Part shown: piece by piece, positions 36,158 to 48,800 of the stretch | Position numbering within the stretch: position 1 is the stretch's first letter | How the letters are laid out: every line of letters begins with the position of its first letter | From: Rachycentron canadum | Lineage: Eukaryota; Chordata; Actinopteri; Carangiformes; Rachycentridae | Assembly: GCA_038496675.1 (NCBI GenBank) | Contig: CM076653.1 | Coordinates: 18,057,133 to 18,121,132 of the forward strand | DNA: 64,000 nucleotides | Direction: 5' to 3' | Notes under the pieces: generated by a model | The model's input: only the letters and a program-made list of their open reading frames with translations | Databases searched by the model: none | What the model was told of the DNA's origin: nothing | Program-made: the position numbers and the translations under genes

Positions 36158-38727
36158 TTATTTTACATGCTCTGCAGCATGTGATGAACAGTAAAACTTC
36201 TTATGGGTAATAAAGTTTGACAGGTTGTTGAACTGGATATCACAGAGGCGGCAGTACTTGCCACTTCCAGAGCCGTTCACGCCTTTATTGGCTGTGGGTG
36301 CCGCCTCCTCGTTTGGGGACTTGGAGGAAGGTGACATGTTCTCATTGGAGTCGGCCTGGTTATCAGTGGCCCACGTGGGTGAGGGATTGGGGGGTTGGCC
36401 GTCTGGCTGGGGCTGGTTCTCCTGCTGCGGAGGAGCTGTGCCTGAACGCTCCTCGGGCTTGTGCCCCCCATTGACGATGACCATGCCCCGGTTTTTGGGC
36501 AGTAAAGGAAGGGGCTCCTTGCCAGGGTGGGGGCAGCCATTAGCAGCAGGCTGCTGGGCCTGCTCTCTGCTTGTTCCTGTATCTCCTCCTCCTCCACCTG
36601 CACCACCTCCTCCCCCATTAACGCTCTGCTCTTGTTCGCTAGCCTCTCCCTGCATCACTGGTCCCCCAGTCACATAATCGGTTGGCTTTATCCCAAAATA
36701 CGGCGATATTTGCTCAGGACCTTTCACCTTCTTTATTGCTCCAGGATAAAGGCAGTGGGGCAGAAACATATTCTTGTTCTCATCTTTTGATGGGATGAGC
36801 TGAGGCTCAGCAAAAGGCTTGAGTGCCGGCACAGGCCCCAGGTGAGGGGGGAACATGCCTCCATTTTGCACCATAACCTTCCCATTGCCATTCTTCTCAC
36901 ATTTGCCTGGGCTCTTATCGTAGACATCATCAGGGTTGTTATTGCCTTCACTCTTCACATCTGGGAACATGCTTGGCTCCAGGCTGCCAGTCTCATTGTG
37001 TTGTTGCTGCTGTTGTGGCTGCTGCTGTTGTTGTTGTTGCTGAGCAGCAGCGGCAGCGGCGGCTGTTGCAGGGCAAAAGTTCTGTTTGTGCGCCAGGTAG
37101 TTCTCCACTTTGTTAAAACTTATCTTGCACACTGCACATTCGTGATAGTCCAACAGTCTTTTAGGAGAGCTACATGTCTTGTCAGGGACTGGCGAACACT
37201 TTTTGCTGAGATCAATGGGGGCGTCCAGCTCCTGCTGCTCCACAGTATTGCATTTAGGAGCCAGAATTGGTTTAGTGACAGTCAGAGAGGCCTCCAGGTG
37301 TTTGGGTACCATACCTGGGAAGATGTCACAGCGGGGGTGGAAGCGGTCTGCCAGGCTCTCTACGGCTTCCTGGGATGTACAAGGGTTCATGGGAGGAACT
37401 CCAAGGAAACCCGGCTGACCCATAGGGGGCCTCTGGTGGTCCTGGTCAGGGAGACACATCTCATACATCTTCCTGCGCTTACGGGTCCTCATGGTTCTCT
37501 GCATGGAGGGCACCTTGTTGGTGGACATACGTTTCATGGGGGGATCATGACGAGTGGCACAGTAGTACTGCTTGTGGACCATGTAGGTCTCATGACGACT
37601 GAAGGTGATATTACATGCATCGCAGGTTGTCTTGGTTGGATCATTGTCACTTTCCACCAAACCTGTACTGGGGCTTTTACCCTCCATCTGCTTGCCATTC
37701 AGCCTATCCTCAGTCCCAGTCGGGGTAGAGACCTTCTTCACCTGTCCTGGTAGATCCTTATCAGGCCCTTTTGCCCCAGCATTGATCATGTCCAACACAT
37801 TGGAGTTCAGACAGGCAGACTGCATAAGGTGGCTGTCGGCCTCTGTAGGGTGGCAGCTGGCCAACATGCTAACAGAACTGTGGCCACTGTTGGGGCTCAC
37901 TGCCTCAGGGACCTTATCTGAGAGGGCGGAGAAGTCAGGAGACTTTGCCATGTGCTGCCAGCGACTGTTACAGTAGTGCTTTTTGTGGACCAAATAGTTG
38001 TCCAGGTTGCTGAAGGTGATATTGCATTCGAAACAGGTGGCCCCTTTGGGCATAAGAGGACTGTAGATGACAGGGGGGTAGCTGTTCCCTCCATGGCGCA
38101 GCCTCCGGTGAACTAGCTCTGACATTTTAGCCAGAATCTCAGAAGCCTGCGGGACTACTGAAATGTCTTGGGAGAAAGCAAACTGAGACAAGAAGGGGCC
38201 CATGGGAAATGTAGGCATGTTATGCTGCACAGGGGAGGAGGCCAGCCGGGGGCTGGAGGGCTCAGACTTGATCCTTGTGTAAGAAAAACTGGCTTTACTG
38301 CCTGGGTGTGCCTCTCCCTTCTGAACTGACAGCATGGGCTTCTTCTCAGCCTTGTCAGCCTCTCCGTCTGTGCTGGTCTCCTTGTTGAGGGCCCCTTTGG
38401 GACTTCCCAGCAGAGCATCCTTCCTGTTGGCCAGCTCAGTGCGGGCCTGCTGCTGCTGCTGCTGGAGGCTTTCCTCAGGCCCCCTGGGGGAATGCTCACT
38501 GCCGTCGCCTTCCCTGTGAAGTTTGCTGCCGTGCCCATGTAAGTCCTGATGCTGTAAGAGTTCCCTGTGGCTCTGGAAGCTGATATGGCAGTGATTGCAT
38601 CTGAAGGCCGCCTGTGACAGGTGAGACATGATGTGATGCTGGAATGTAATAAGAGAATCTGCCGTGTAGTTACAGATTGTGCATTTCAAGCTGGTGCCAG
38701 GAGGGAGGCTCTCTTCCATTTTGACAC
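36158..38727 (-). CDS. zfpm2: zfpm2 terminal exon: fingers 3-8 and CtBP motif
   Basis: Acceptor ccttcacag|GTGTCAAAATGG; stop TAA at 36158. The ATG at 38717-38719 is internal (GVKMEE), not the start. Numbered from that Met, finger 3 is at 13-33, finger 4 at 41-61, finger 5 (CCHC) 229-250, finger 6 (CCHC) 366-387, finger 7 (CCHC) 528-549 and finger 8 (CCHC) 823-844. A basic NLS-like RTRKRRK lies at 411-417, PIDLSKK at 501-507, and IKSEPSSP at 150-157 fits a phosphorylation-dependent SUMO motif. Ala/Gln-rich 552-573 and Gly-rich 702-712 tracts are low-complexity; human FOG2 as I remember it lacks both. Confidence 0.97.
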
Positions 38728-40126
38728 CTGTGAAGGAGATAAAAGGGAGAAATGCTCAGAATCTCGCCTCCCACTTCTCCTTTAGAGTTAACTGTGGAAA
38801 CCATCAAACGCTCATGCATTATGCCAAGCTTATTCCCATCCACTAGATTTTTTTGCTCAAGGATAAACTGTCAACTATGATAGCTGACAGCAGGATATGT
38901 ATATTTGTGAAAAGAAACGACAGTCATTTCTCCAAACCTCTGTCATTTTTTCTAAAACAACACTAAGACCCTCTTTCTTTAAAAACTGATTGAAAGTAGC
39001 CAGCTCAAAGAGCTATAGTATCAAAAAATTAGTTGTGTTTAAAAATCTGTCTTATCCATGACATTGTCACTCACCACTGTGTGAGGTGCTCAAGTGCATT
39101 TCCAGGGCCCTCGCTCCAGAGAAGCTCTTGTTGCACTGTGGGAAGGGGCAGATACTGGGGGTCTGGTGGGGTCCGGTGTCGTTCTCCTCCACCACCGTCT
39201 CTGGCTCCCTCTGTCGCCCACTGCAATAGTACATCAGATGGGCCTGCAGATTCCTCTCACTCCGAAACCAGATTCCACATGCCTTGCAGGGGAAGATGTC
39301 CTCTGAAGGAAGACAAAGGGGAACAAAGGGGACATGATATCAGGATACAAACAGTAATTTCATATTTATGCATAATTCTAAAGATAAAGAGTGCGCGCGC
39401 ATGCATACACACATACTTCTCTTCTATACTTGTACAGTTGTGACTCTCAAAGCCTGTGTTAAAAGGCTTTTCCACCAAATCCTCAGCTGCTGCATATCGC
39501 TGTGTTTCTACCACTGGGTTGGTGCCCTTTCTCAAGGGCAAACAAGAACACTGGACCATCTGCTTACAGAAGCCTCCCTGTTGAGCTGAACCCAGATAGC
39601 CCTCGCTAAGTAAACAAACACACTATTTGCATGAGGCATGTATTTTGCAATTAACACGTTAGTTCGAGCCTCAGTGTGTTTATGTGAACCCAAAACTTGA
39701 AGGTCGAAGGCTCTTATCTCCATTGCGGAGACTCATCTGGGTTAATCTACGCCCGGCGGAGACAACGCTCCTTGTTAAGCAGGTGACTGAGTGCAGGCTG
39801 TGCAATGGTGTGTGTGTGTGTGCGAGAGAGACAGGAAGGGAGAAAAAACAACATGCATGTCTAAACAAAAGCAAGTCTCGATCCCGCTCCTGAATGTGTG
39901 CTTGTGCGTGGACACTCACTGTTGACGATGGCAGTGGGCAGGATGGAGGCCATTGCGGCCTGCTGCGGCAGGAGCTGGATGCTGTCCAGCAGCCTGGCTG
40001 GATACATGCCCTCACTCAGAGACATGTGGTTCACTGCCTGCAGACGTGAGTCAAAGTCCACTGCAAACGCCACCAGCTCCTCGCCCTCCATCATGTTCTT
40101 GGTGGTGGTGCACCACAGTTGGCCAC
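36158..40126 (-). CDS. zfpm2: zfpm2 (FOG2) GATA cofactor, last three coding exons (partial gene)
   Basis: Exons 39920-40126, 39075-39302 and 36158-38727 join in phase to the C-terminal part of Zfpm2/Fog2. This multi-zinc-finger nuclear protein binds the N-finger of GATA4/5/6 and recruits CtBP and other corepressors in heart, coronary and gonad development. It contains all eight fingers, the PIDLSKK CtBP motif and the highly conserved C-terminus [10 protein letters not shown]. The C-terminal finger block matches what I know of vertebrate FOG2 almost word for word and fits FOG1 less well. The 5' exons, coding roughly the first 150 residues, lie beyond 64000. The teleost paralogue (zfpm2a or zfpm2b) is undecided. 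Confidence 0.95.
39075..39302 (-). CDS. zfpm2: zfpm2 exon with zinc fingers 1 and 2
   Basis: Acceptor cttccttcag|AGGACATC; donor CACAGTG|gtgagt. Encodes [20 protein letters not shown]..., finger 1 (CCHC, GATA-binding type), then [20 protein letters not shown]..., finger 2. In the second finger the spacing near the last His reads HLSTSH, one residue longer than the HLNSH of mammals. Confidence 0.95.
39920..40126 (-). CDS. zfpm2: zfpm2 exon upstream of finger 1 (PR-like region)
   Basis: Acceptor ttttgtccag|GTGGCCAA; donor GTCAACA|gtgagt. Encodes [20 protein letters not shown], then [12 protein letters not shown] and [20 protein letters not shown]. This is the conserved N-terminal PR/SET-like region of FOG proteins. 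Phases 1 and 1 fit exactly with the neighbouring exon (A|AG Lys). Confidence 0.95.
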
Positions 40127-40279
40127 CTGGACAAAACAGAGATAGAGGAGACATTTAAAAGCTTGCTGTGAGAGAAGAGAAAGCTTTACTGAATGTACGC
40201 AGGAGCAACAGTAGTCTTAAATGTCAGAGCATTATGCAAGAAGTGATATTTGTGTGCGACTTGAATGGCATGCACAATA

Positions 40280-40440
40280 TCTCAAAGACTCAGTATTTCA
40301 GAGGAGAATCCGTAAAATTCTGTTGCAGATCTGAATCATTTACTATGAATTTAAAAATTTTTTTTCTATGACGTCTGGTGTGTGTTGTTTGACATTGGCC
40401 TAGGTCTGCGCTCTGCTGAGTGCCCTTCTAGGTGGACTGA
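40280..40440. repeat. Dispersed fish repeat, 'ggtctgcgctctgctgagtgc' type
   Basis: Shows 'gtgtgttgtttgacattggcc' and 'gtctgcgctctgctgagtgc', the same 3' wording as the copies at 20090-20295 and 20720-20890. It lies in the zfpm2 intron just upstream of exon 39920-40126. Confidence 0.55.
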
Positions 40441-43400
40441 AAAATGACAACTGGACTAAAAATTCAACAGCAACACTTCATCCAAAAATCAGTGCCAACA
40501 TTTCTCTGGATAATCGACAGAGCATATTATCAACAGTTATCATGTGGAGTATTTTTTTCTGTTGTTACAATGAAAGCTCTTCACAGTTCGGTCAGTAGGT
40601 TGTATACACTAATGGAAATGCTTAATAACATGCTGCATCTGAACCTTTTAAAAGATAATTTTTCATTGGCATGAGCGATAACGCTGACTGTAATTCTATT
40701 TACCTTGTTTTGGCGACAGAAATTTGGAGGCAGACATCTCTAAAAAACTGGTCACACCAAATTCACACTATTAAAGGTGAAAATATGTAATTGTGATTTG
40801 GCTTAACTTTTTAAAGGTAATTTCTTTCTTTATAGTGTCACTCAAATGTCTTTTTAAGCTACTGACGTTCATATCCAGCAGCAAGGCAAACCTCAGCTGG
40901 GGTAAACTGTAGCCTACAGTGCTGTTGTCAGCTAGAACACTGAGACAGGTCCTCCATATTATTAGATTGTTGTGTTTTGGGATTAAGCATTCCTCTGAAA
41001 TCTTCTGAACATATTCATTAAGTCAGAGAGAGGGGGAGGGGGCAGGAGGAAGGAAGGGGGGTAGGGGGAGAGAGTGAAGGTTTTAGCTTAGATAATATTT
41101 ATCTCAGCACATGACAGGCTTTTCAGCTGCACTTCATTTTCCATTGAAGAGATTAAAGTTTTTAATATGACTATTTACAGAAATCTGGCTGGGGAGATAA
41201 CAACAAACTATGATACACTCCCGCTAAATGGCAGAATTAGGACATTGTTTCTGAGGAAAGCTGGACAATTAATTAAAGCACGCTGTTAGCTTTCAAAGAT
41301 GTGCAAACATACCGACGGAGTGTCAGGCTGAGAGGGGACATGTGATTTGAGCCCTGGCTGATGTGGAATAAAGAGAGTCCTTAGGAGAGGTGTGAAGACA
41401 GGGGGACGAAGCTAGAAAGCCCCCACGCATGTGGAACACTGATTACTCATGTTTACACAAAACCTATGAATCACTGGGTTTAAAACCACCCTGTAGATGC
41501 AGTGAAGGTGCTCCAGTGAAGCTCTGTATGAAAACAATTCACTTTTCTGGGGATTTATTAGAAGTGGAAAACTAAAGGGTGGAAACAGTGCCACCATGTC
41601 GTTACACCACCACGGCATGCATTATGTATAAATCATTGTTAAGTTTCTAGAATGAATTGCCCCATTATTTCAAATCAAAATTGAATATTTCAGATTTCAC
41701 ATCACAGTTTTGATTAAAACCTTTCTGGCCCTTCCTATCTGCTGGTGAAGCACTAAAAATTAGAGCGGCACAAACGTGTCAAAGGAGTGAAATGGTATTA
41801 AAATATGCTATCTTTCAAAGTCCCACTTGTGTGCAGGCTTCCTCCCCACGAATGTGTGTGTCTGCGTGTGTGTGTGTGTGTGCGCGCGCGCCTGCCTGAG
41901 AGTGTGCATGTCAGCGCCACTTTAAAGAGCAGTGCCTATCTGTCGGCCAATCTGCTGTGACGAGACACACACTTCAGGCCGCTCCACTTCATCGTTTTGA
42001 TTCTGTCATACCACACACTGCCTGGAGAGGCCCTTTGAATTTTTATCTCCTAATTAAAATAACAAAACTCCCCTCCACTGTCTGCCCAAGTTACCATCAA
42101 GGTAGATACAAACTGCCACTGACAATGGCGGGGAATATATCGCAGCCATAGCCACAAAAGTTTCTCTCCTCGGTATGGATCTCTTAGTTCAGATGCACTC
42201 AGCTTACAAAGGGAATTATGAACTAGGCCCTGACACGCAGATACAAATCAGTGTTTTTTGGATCAATCCAAATCAAAGATACTGTATGCTCTCCGCATCT
42301 GAAATGAAGCAGATTATGTGGCGTCTGATGAAAATGTTTTACTGCATTCTGACAGCAGAATATGCACTCAGATTGCATCCCCTCAGCCAAGAATGCTACA
42401 GATCCATCTGTTGTGTGTGAGAATGCTGGAAGTGAGTTTTAGGACTGCATGTCCCAGTTTTACTGAGCTGCACAAAACACTGAGGCAGCACTCTGCTTAT
42501 TACAGTCACTCAACCAAGACAGGGTAGTGAGATACATGTGCTTTGGCTGCAGGATTATGGTTTAAACTACACTTAAATTGTCTTCAGAATTAGAAGTCAT
42601 CACTGCTTCTCTCAGATTTGTGACAGCTTTTACTCCAATTTGGGATGTCACATATAATTTGTTTTGACTGTTTAACTGAAATCATCAATATTTTACCAGC
42701 TCTTCAAGAATCTGAAACTGGAACATACAAATAAATGTGATTAACTCTGCAGCCACAAACAAATGCAAGTAACATATACCTGTGCAAAACATGTGCACGG
42801 ACGTGTTATTTTCATGCATATAAGCATAAAAAACTGGCTGCACAGAGGCATCAGGTGGGCTGCAGACAGAAACAATATTCCATGAAGGAGCTCTCTGGAA
42901 AGATTTGTCATGGCTGTTTCCCTCTGACAGGTGATGTAAATCACAGAAACACAGGTGAGCCACCTATGACAAAGGCATGATCTGCATGAACAAGGGAGGG
43001 AGGAAAGGAAGGCGGGTGGTGTGTGTGGGGGGGTGGGTCAAGAGTTAGAGTGAAAGACCAGAACCGCAAGTCGTGAAACTGGGGGAAAGGCAGGGAAAAG
43101 TGGAGCTTGTGATTTGCACTTGTTTGCCTGCTAACTGTCTGCAGTGAGCTGCCTTTGTGCAGTGGCCAATGCAGTTGGAATGAAGGCTATTGTCTAAATC
43201 CTCCTGCAGAGCACCTGATAAAAGAATAAAGAACTATGACATATTCTAAAAACAATGGAGGAATTAAGGGGAGACAATAGGCCAGCTGCCTCATTAAAAC
43301 AATCAAAAACGGCATCCTGTACGTAGTCCAGATAATTAAAAACCACTGCTTCCTACAGTCTCTCAATACCATATCCACCAGCTCATTGAGGCCCTGAGAC

Positions 43401-44990
43401 TATGGCTCTGCTGGCTAAACGCCCTCTTCTCTCTCTTCCTTTTGATTAATGGTTTATTTGAACATGCAGTTGAAGATGAACATATGAAGGAATTCATGAA
43501 ACAAAATTACAATGCAAACCCTTTTCCCCCCATAAGTACTTATAAACTAATCAAACGTCTCAGGATGAATCGCAGGGACTCGGGGCGTGCGTCCCCTCCC
43601 CTTTGCCTAAAGCCCTGAGAGATTTCAAAGGGCAGGCATCACAGGGCATTTTTTAATTTTCTCACTTTAAATGACTTTATAAGAAAATGGGTGTGTACAG
43701 TATCTGTGTATGTATGGGGGAGGCTGGGAGAATAGAGTATGAGATACTTCAGCGGGAATAATTTTTTTTTTTTTTTGCTCCCTGCAAACTGCTACCACCA
43801 CCATATCTTAATGAAGCCGCAAACAAATCTCTCATGCCTCGTGCAAAAGCTGAGAGACAACAAAGCAGCAGAAATAACAGAAGGGCTCGGATAATTAAAC
43901 TGGCCTGAAGACAGGTATTCAAATGTTGGTGTGTAAACAGCACAACTCTTTAATAGTTTAGCTGTAAAATGCGTAGTTAAGCACATCAGCACTTGCCTCT
44001 CCCATCTGTCCAAACACATTACCGTTGCAGAGGCCATTACAGCACTGGAGTACAGTCCCACTGCACCGTAGACACATATTATAGGGGGGGTTGAATGGGG
44101 CTTCTGGGAAAACTAACATTGGCCTATTGGCAATATCTGAATGCATCATGGGGTCATGTATTACAAAGCATCACTGCCCTTTGAGAGATGGGCGAGCTTG
44201 ACATGTCAAGACAAGCTAGATGGCCCCTCTATTCATTTTAATGAGGAACAGATTTAGATGTGTGACACCAGGTTTAATGTGTAGCTGGATTCTTCCTTTG
44301 TCAACCCTGATGCTGATGAGGAAACTTCTTTTTTTTCCTCGGCACCTTAAAGTTGTCGCCTCTGCCGAGTGGCTCTGCGCTCATTGCTGGTCTTAATTGT
44401 AAAGTGAGGCCAGCGGTGCCTGAAGCCACAGAGAGGTTGTAATTAAAGACCTCTACTCTTCTTGTCTTCAAATCAGCTCCAACTCCTCCTGGTCAAACGG
44501 GACCAAGCACCTACGAATATCAAGTAGCTGCCTGTTGTTAACCACCGGTTCTTTATGTTTTCAACATCTTTATCATCGGAGGAGTAAATTACAGCATGGC
44601 ACACAAAACAACTTCCCAGCCAACTTCCCTTGATCTTGTGAAAATATTAATCACAAACGGAGAGATGAATAATATCTGTATCTGCACCTGACAGCAGACG
44701 CTACCGCGACACACACTAAACAAATCCTCCTCATGAATACTGGTAAATATTTAGACTGTTTCTGGATCATCAGAGTTGAGCACATTAGTATGACTCATGG
44801 CTGTCAAACCCGCCATCACAATCCCAAGCCGAAGCAAGCAAGCAGCAGAAAGGAAAACGCTGAGTTAGACACGAGCGGGAACATCATTCACAGGGTCAAA
44901 CAAGCTTACTATTATTGACGGTACACTAAACTAGAATTAGCTGACTCTACTATTATTTCACTAAGGCAGTGACACAGATTGACTCTCTCC
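40441..44990 (-). other. zfpm2 intron, proximal part
   Basis: No zfpm2 exon with suitable minus-strand splice sites was found. It is mostly unique sequence with a TG/CG microsatellite (41852-41893), a poly-T run near 43760 and a possible fish repeat near 43430-43570 ('tggtttatttgaacatg'). Confidence 0.6.
41852..41893. repeat. TG/CG microsatellite
   Basis: A TG array with a TGCGCGCGCGC end, giving alternating purine-pyrimidine sequence able to adopt Z-DNA. Confidence 0.9.
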
Positions 44991-44999
44991 CTCTCCATC

Positions 45000-45179
45000 A
45001 CTCTCTCTCCTCTCTCTTCCTCCTCCGCCTCCTCCTTCTCATGTTTCCTCCCGGGCCACTAGGAGGCACTCTTCTCATGCTCAAGCTGCAGCCGGTGGAT
45101 GTTTTGCTGTGATGATGCAGAGACGTCTCAGACATGGCAGAGCAGCAGAGACGCCAGTCTGCCTATACATCCTTGCAGG
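45000..45179 (+). ncRNA. Candidate promoter and first exon of antisense transcript
   Basis: A CT-rich block (45000-45060) is followed by GACATGGCAGAGCAGC and then the sequence TCCTTGCAG|gtaggtgct, a strong 5' splice site after 45179. The ATG at 45134 opens only 15 codons before the donor. This suggests a first exon of a plus-strand, possibly non-coding, RNA antisense to zfpm2. No expression evidence is available from sequence. Confidence 0.3.
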
Positions 45180-45805
45180 TAGGTGCTAAAGATCTTACTC
45201 TCATGAGACATGTATTTGGATGAAAAGGAATTCTTCTGACCTCATTTTGATTCTATCTTTACCTGGAAATTATCATGTGTAAGCTTCAAAACGTGGGACT
45301 AAAATGTTCTATGATTTTTTTTTTTTTTTAGTGTCTAATAATCTTTTGTCTGTTGTTGCTGCGTTTCTGTAAGGACAGTAATCAAGCATGGCGTAATGCT
45401 TCTGTCACTTTTTATATTTTATTTCTGAACTTTCAGAGTTGTTGCAGACAAAACAATTTTTCCAGGGAAATAAATAGTATTCAGTAAATATGTGTTTACA
45501 GAGCCCTGACTTGCCTTGTCTCGTCTGACACCCCAAACCCCCCAGTTTTCTCTCCTCTTGCACTACAGTGTCCAGACTAATTTTAGCATCAAGTGTTTTT
45601 GCAGATATAGCCAGTTCCGAGAGCTCATGGATGGCCTTGAGCGAAAGGCACGCGGGTCAGAATCCACAAATTAAAAAGTCCTCCCAGGGGAGCCTCATAC
45701 ACGCCGCTCTCTCCACAGTATACATTCACAGGCAACAAAGACATAAAAGCAGCACAGCACACGGAACAATGTCATTCAACACACATTTACGAATTGTTTG
45801 AAGAC

Positions 45806-45828
45806 AAAAAAAAAAAAAAAAAAAAAAA
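45806..45828. repeat. Poly-A run (23 bp)
   Basis: An A homopolymer, perhaps a retroposon tail, but no SINE body is recognisable upstream. Confidence 0.9.
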
Positions 45829-48800
45829 TGTAGCAGTGACGTGATTCAGCAAATGTTTTACTGAGTAAAGATGAAGTGTTTCACTCTGAAATTAAAAGAT
45901 GCTTCTGTGGTTAGTCTCTGGAGATTTGTGTCGCTTTTTCATTACAGTGAGAACGACACTGGCAGGGGGATGTTTGCCTGGTAATAGTGTTGTAATAATT
46001 TTGAGGGAGGAAAAAAATAGAAATATGAATTAGCAGCTATTTCTGCTCTGTTAGAGAGCAATGATAGAGCGTGACTATTTAGATTTCAATTTCAAATTTA
46101 TTTATTTTCTAATGAAATTTATTAAATTAAAAGGGGGAATAATTAACACGCCAAATATCAACGGTTTTATTATCACTTTAAAACAAACCTTTTCTTTCTT
46201 TGTCCATGATTTAAAGTTTTAACAAACCTTTTCAAGATGCACAAAAAATACAAAAACACATTTGCATCATATTTTCAAAATGATTAGAATCTATTCCCAT
46301 AAACATTAACTGACTCTCATTCTCTTACACTTTCTATATTGCAGGTAACACACGTGAGCTTTGTGCTGTCAGTCTGAGACAATAGCAGCCACACATTCCT
46401 ACAGTACAAAGCTCTTCCCCTCATTAGCTGCCACACACAGTCAGCTCCTCCCTGTCCACAGTAAAGTGGAGTAGACTATTAAAGGGAAGCTCTGACTGGC
46501 TCCTCTCTGCTCTGCTCTGCTTCTGCTTTATTCTTTATTTGGACAGGTTTGTCCCATTGAGCACTCTATTAGCTCGCCTTCTCTGCGGGTAGTGCTGCCT
46601 GTGTCCTGGTTGTGGCCAGTCGACATGTGTTTACTGTGGCCCCCGCTGTGGCGGCAGGCTGGTTGGGGGCCCGTCCTGAACCAAGCCCTGCTAATGGGAC
46701 CAGAAGACCCCTCGTGACAGGACGCCGTCCGTGTTGAGCACCGCAGCAGACCCTACCCCTCCCTCCCCTCCAGCTGCGGCCCTGTGGCCCATGTCCCCCT
46801 ACCCATCATGCCTCGGCGGGAGCAGGTGAACGGCGGAGGGCCAACGGCGGCGAGCTCGGTTTTCCTGGGAGAGCAGTGCGCCATTGCCACGCGCCTCAGT
46901 GGTTCCTCCAACATGGCTCCAGCCCTACGCCACATGGGCTGGCTGGCCAGTCTGAGTGTGTGTTGAAAGTGTGTGGGTGTATATGTGTGTGTGTATGTGG
47001 GGGTGTATGGTGGATGCCAGCCCTAATGCAAATGCTTGCCGTTTAAAAAATGGGAGCCTCTCTCCTCCTCTGTCTCTCCTCTTTGGAAAGGTCTATTTTG
47101 GCCTTCTGGTGCTGGCAGTTTTTTTTTCCTCTCCAGAAGGACAGAGAGCCAGAGAGATGCACCTGTCATCCACTTTAAAATTCAGCATTATTGATCTGGT
47201 CAGGAGGGATGGAATTTATGAAGTTATGTGTTTTTTCTCATGAACACTTATTGATTTGTGCCCTAAAACATCCATTTTTCTCATTTGCAAAGTGCCTATG
47301 CCTTATTTACGACTATGCTAATTTGGTATTCACAGCAACACACTGAAAGAATACATACACACACACTCCGACACACATTAACACACCAGTCACCGATGCA
47401 GCATCCCAGCATGCCCTCTGTCTCTGCTCCCCTGTAATTCTACATATTGCTTAAAGTATGTGCTAATTAAATTTTCTGTCGGTTTGCAAGAGAAATAAAT
47501 AATCTGCAGCTAAAAGGCCTAATTGCGTTTGTCACATTGTGTCTCGGTGGCTGGTGCATCGGGAGCACAGCCGCTGCCCTTGCTCATTGCCATTCTGTCG
47601 TCCTGGCAAGCCCCCGCGCTGCCCCAGGTATCACCACGCGGCCATCTGGAGCCGACATCTGTCTCTCTATTGATCACAAGGGTTTAGCACTTGATCAAAC
47701 AGACTGCGACAGGAAATTGCTCTTTTCCCCACAGAAAAGGCCAATCGCCTGCGTGAGGGTAATAGAGTGGAACTGAGATGCAGCACCAGCGCGGTGGGCA
47801 GGCGGGCACAGGAACAGCCAGGCAGGCAGCGGCACGCCGGTGTCAGCCGCTGTGGAGGTGGCGGGGATGGCACTGTGTCCACCACCATGTTCCCAGGACC
47901 ATGTTTCTAACCTTTCTGCTAATGCAACTGCAGCATTTGTGTCTTTACAGTCACCAACATTTTTTCCCCCAAATTATTTCTCAGTTTCAGCACATCACTG
48001 AGAATCTGTGTATGCATGCAGAAGGTGAGACCATCACCTCTGATTAAAAAGCTGCAGGATCTACCTTTTAAGTCACTCAGGTAACTGTCTAAGCCAACAG
48101 CTGCTTGAAAGTGTTAGAAAAGATGGATGCAAGTGCAATATGCTACATGATAAGGACACCAGATGGTGGGATATTAATGTATTTCTTCAAAAAGAAAAAA
48201 TTGAAAGTACTTCCGCATCAGCACCAGGGCTGTGTTCTGATATTTGAAAAATCCTTTCTGACAGATTTCATTATAATTAAAATACACAACAGAGGGGAGT
48301 TAGTTCGTAGTGCATCAATCTGTTTAAAAAATGATATATTCCTTTAATATGTGACTGAGGATCTGGGTGTGGTGGGAAATCCCTGACAAGGCTGCAATTG
48401 TCTCTAGCTCACTGTCAACCCCAGTAGAGTTCAACACACAATTAGAGCCTGAGGTGAACCGCTCCTGAATGTGTGTGTTACAGTACGTTCGCTGAGGCTG
48501 TGGTCCACATCGAAAATACTGGTTTCCCTTTGCTCGGGCATGCTTTCAAGGCACTCACTGTAACATCATGTTTAGCAAGTATGGACAATTTGATACTGAA
48601 GGTGACATTTATTCAGCATTGTCGAAAATATTTAATTGTTCCTGCAGAGAGTGAGATATGTTTCCCCTTGCCTACAGTGCTGGGATTGTCCTTTGGAATA
48701 TGATGCAAATTTGGGATGAAGCAACTAATTTCCTCCTTGCACCCCTGTACGCCCAGTCCACCCCCTCCTGCAATCCTCCGCCAGCCCCCACCTCCCCAGA

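Noticed and set aside
36842..37753. A 303-codon plus-strand open frame
   Set aside because: It is the antisense shadow of the zfpm2 terminal exon, kept open by that exon's codon and composition bias; it shows Leu runs from the Gln tract read backwards.
45134..45179. MAEQQRRQSAYTSLQ as the start of a protein-coding gene
   Set aside because: The start context is good and a strong donor follows, but I found no downstream exon continuing the frame; the best acceptor (53078) gives an immediate stop. It is kept only as a possible non-coding RNA exon.
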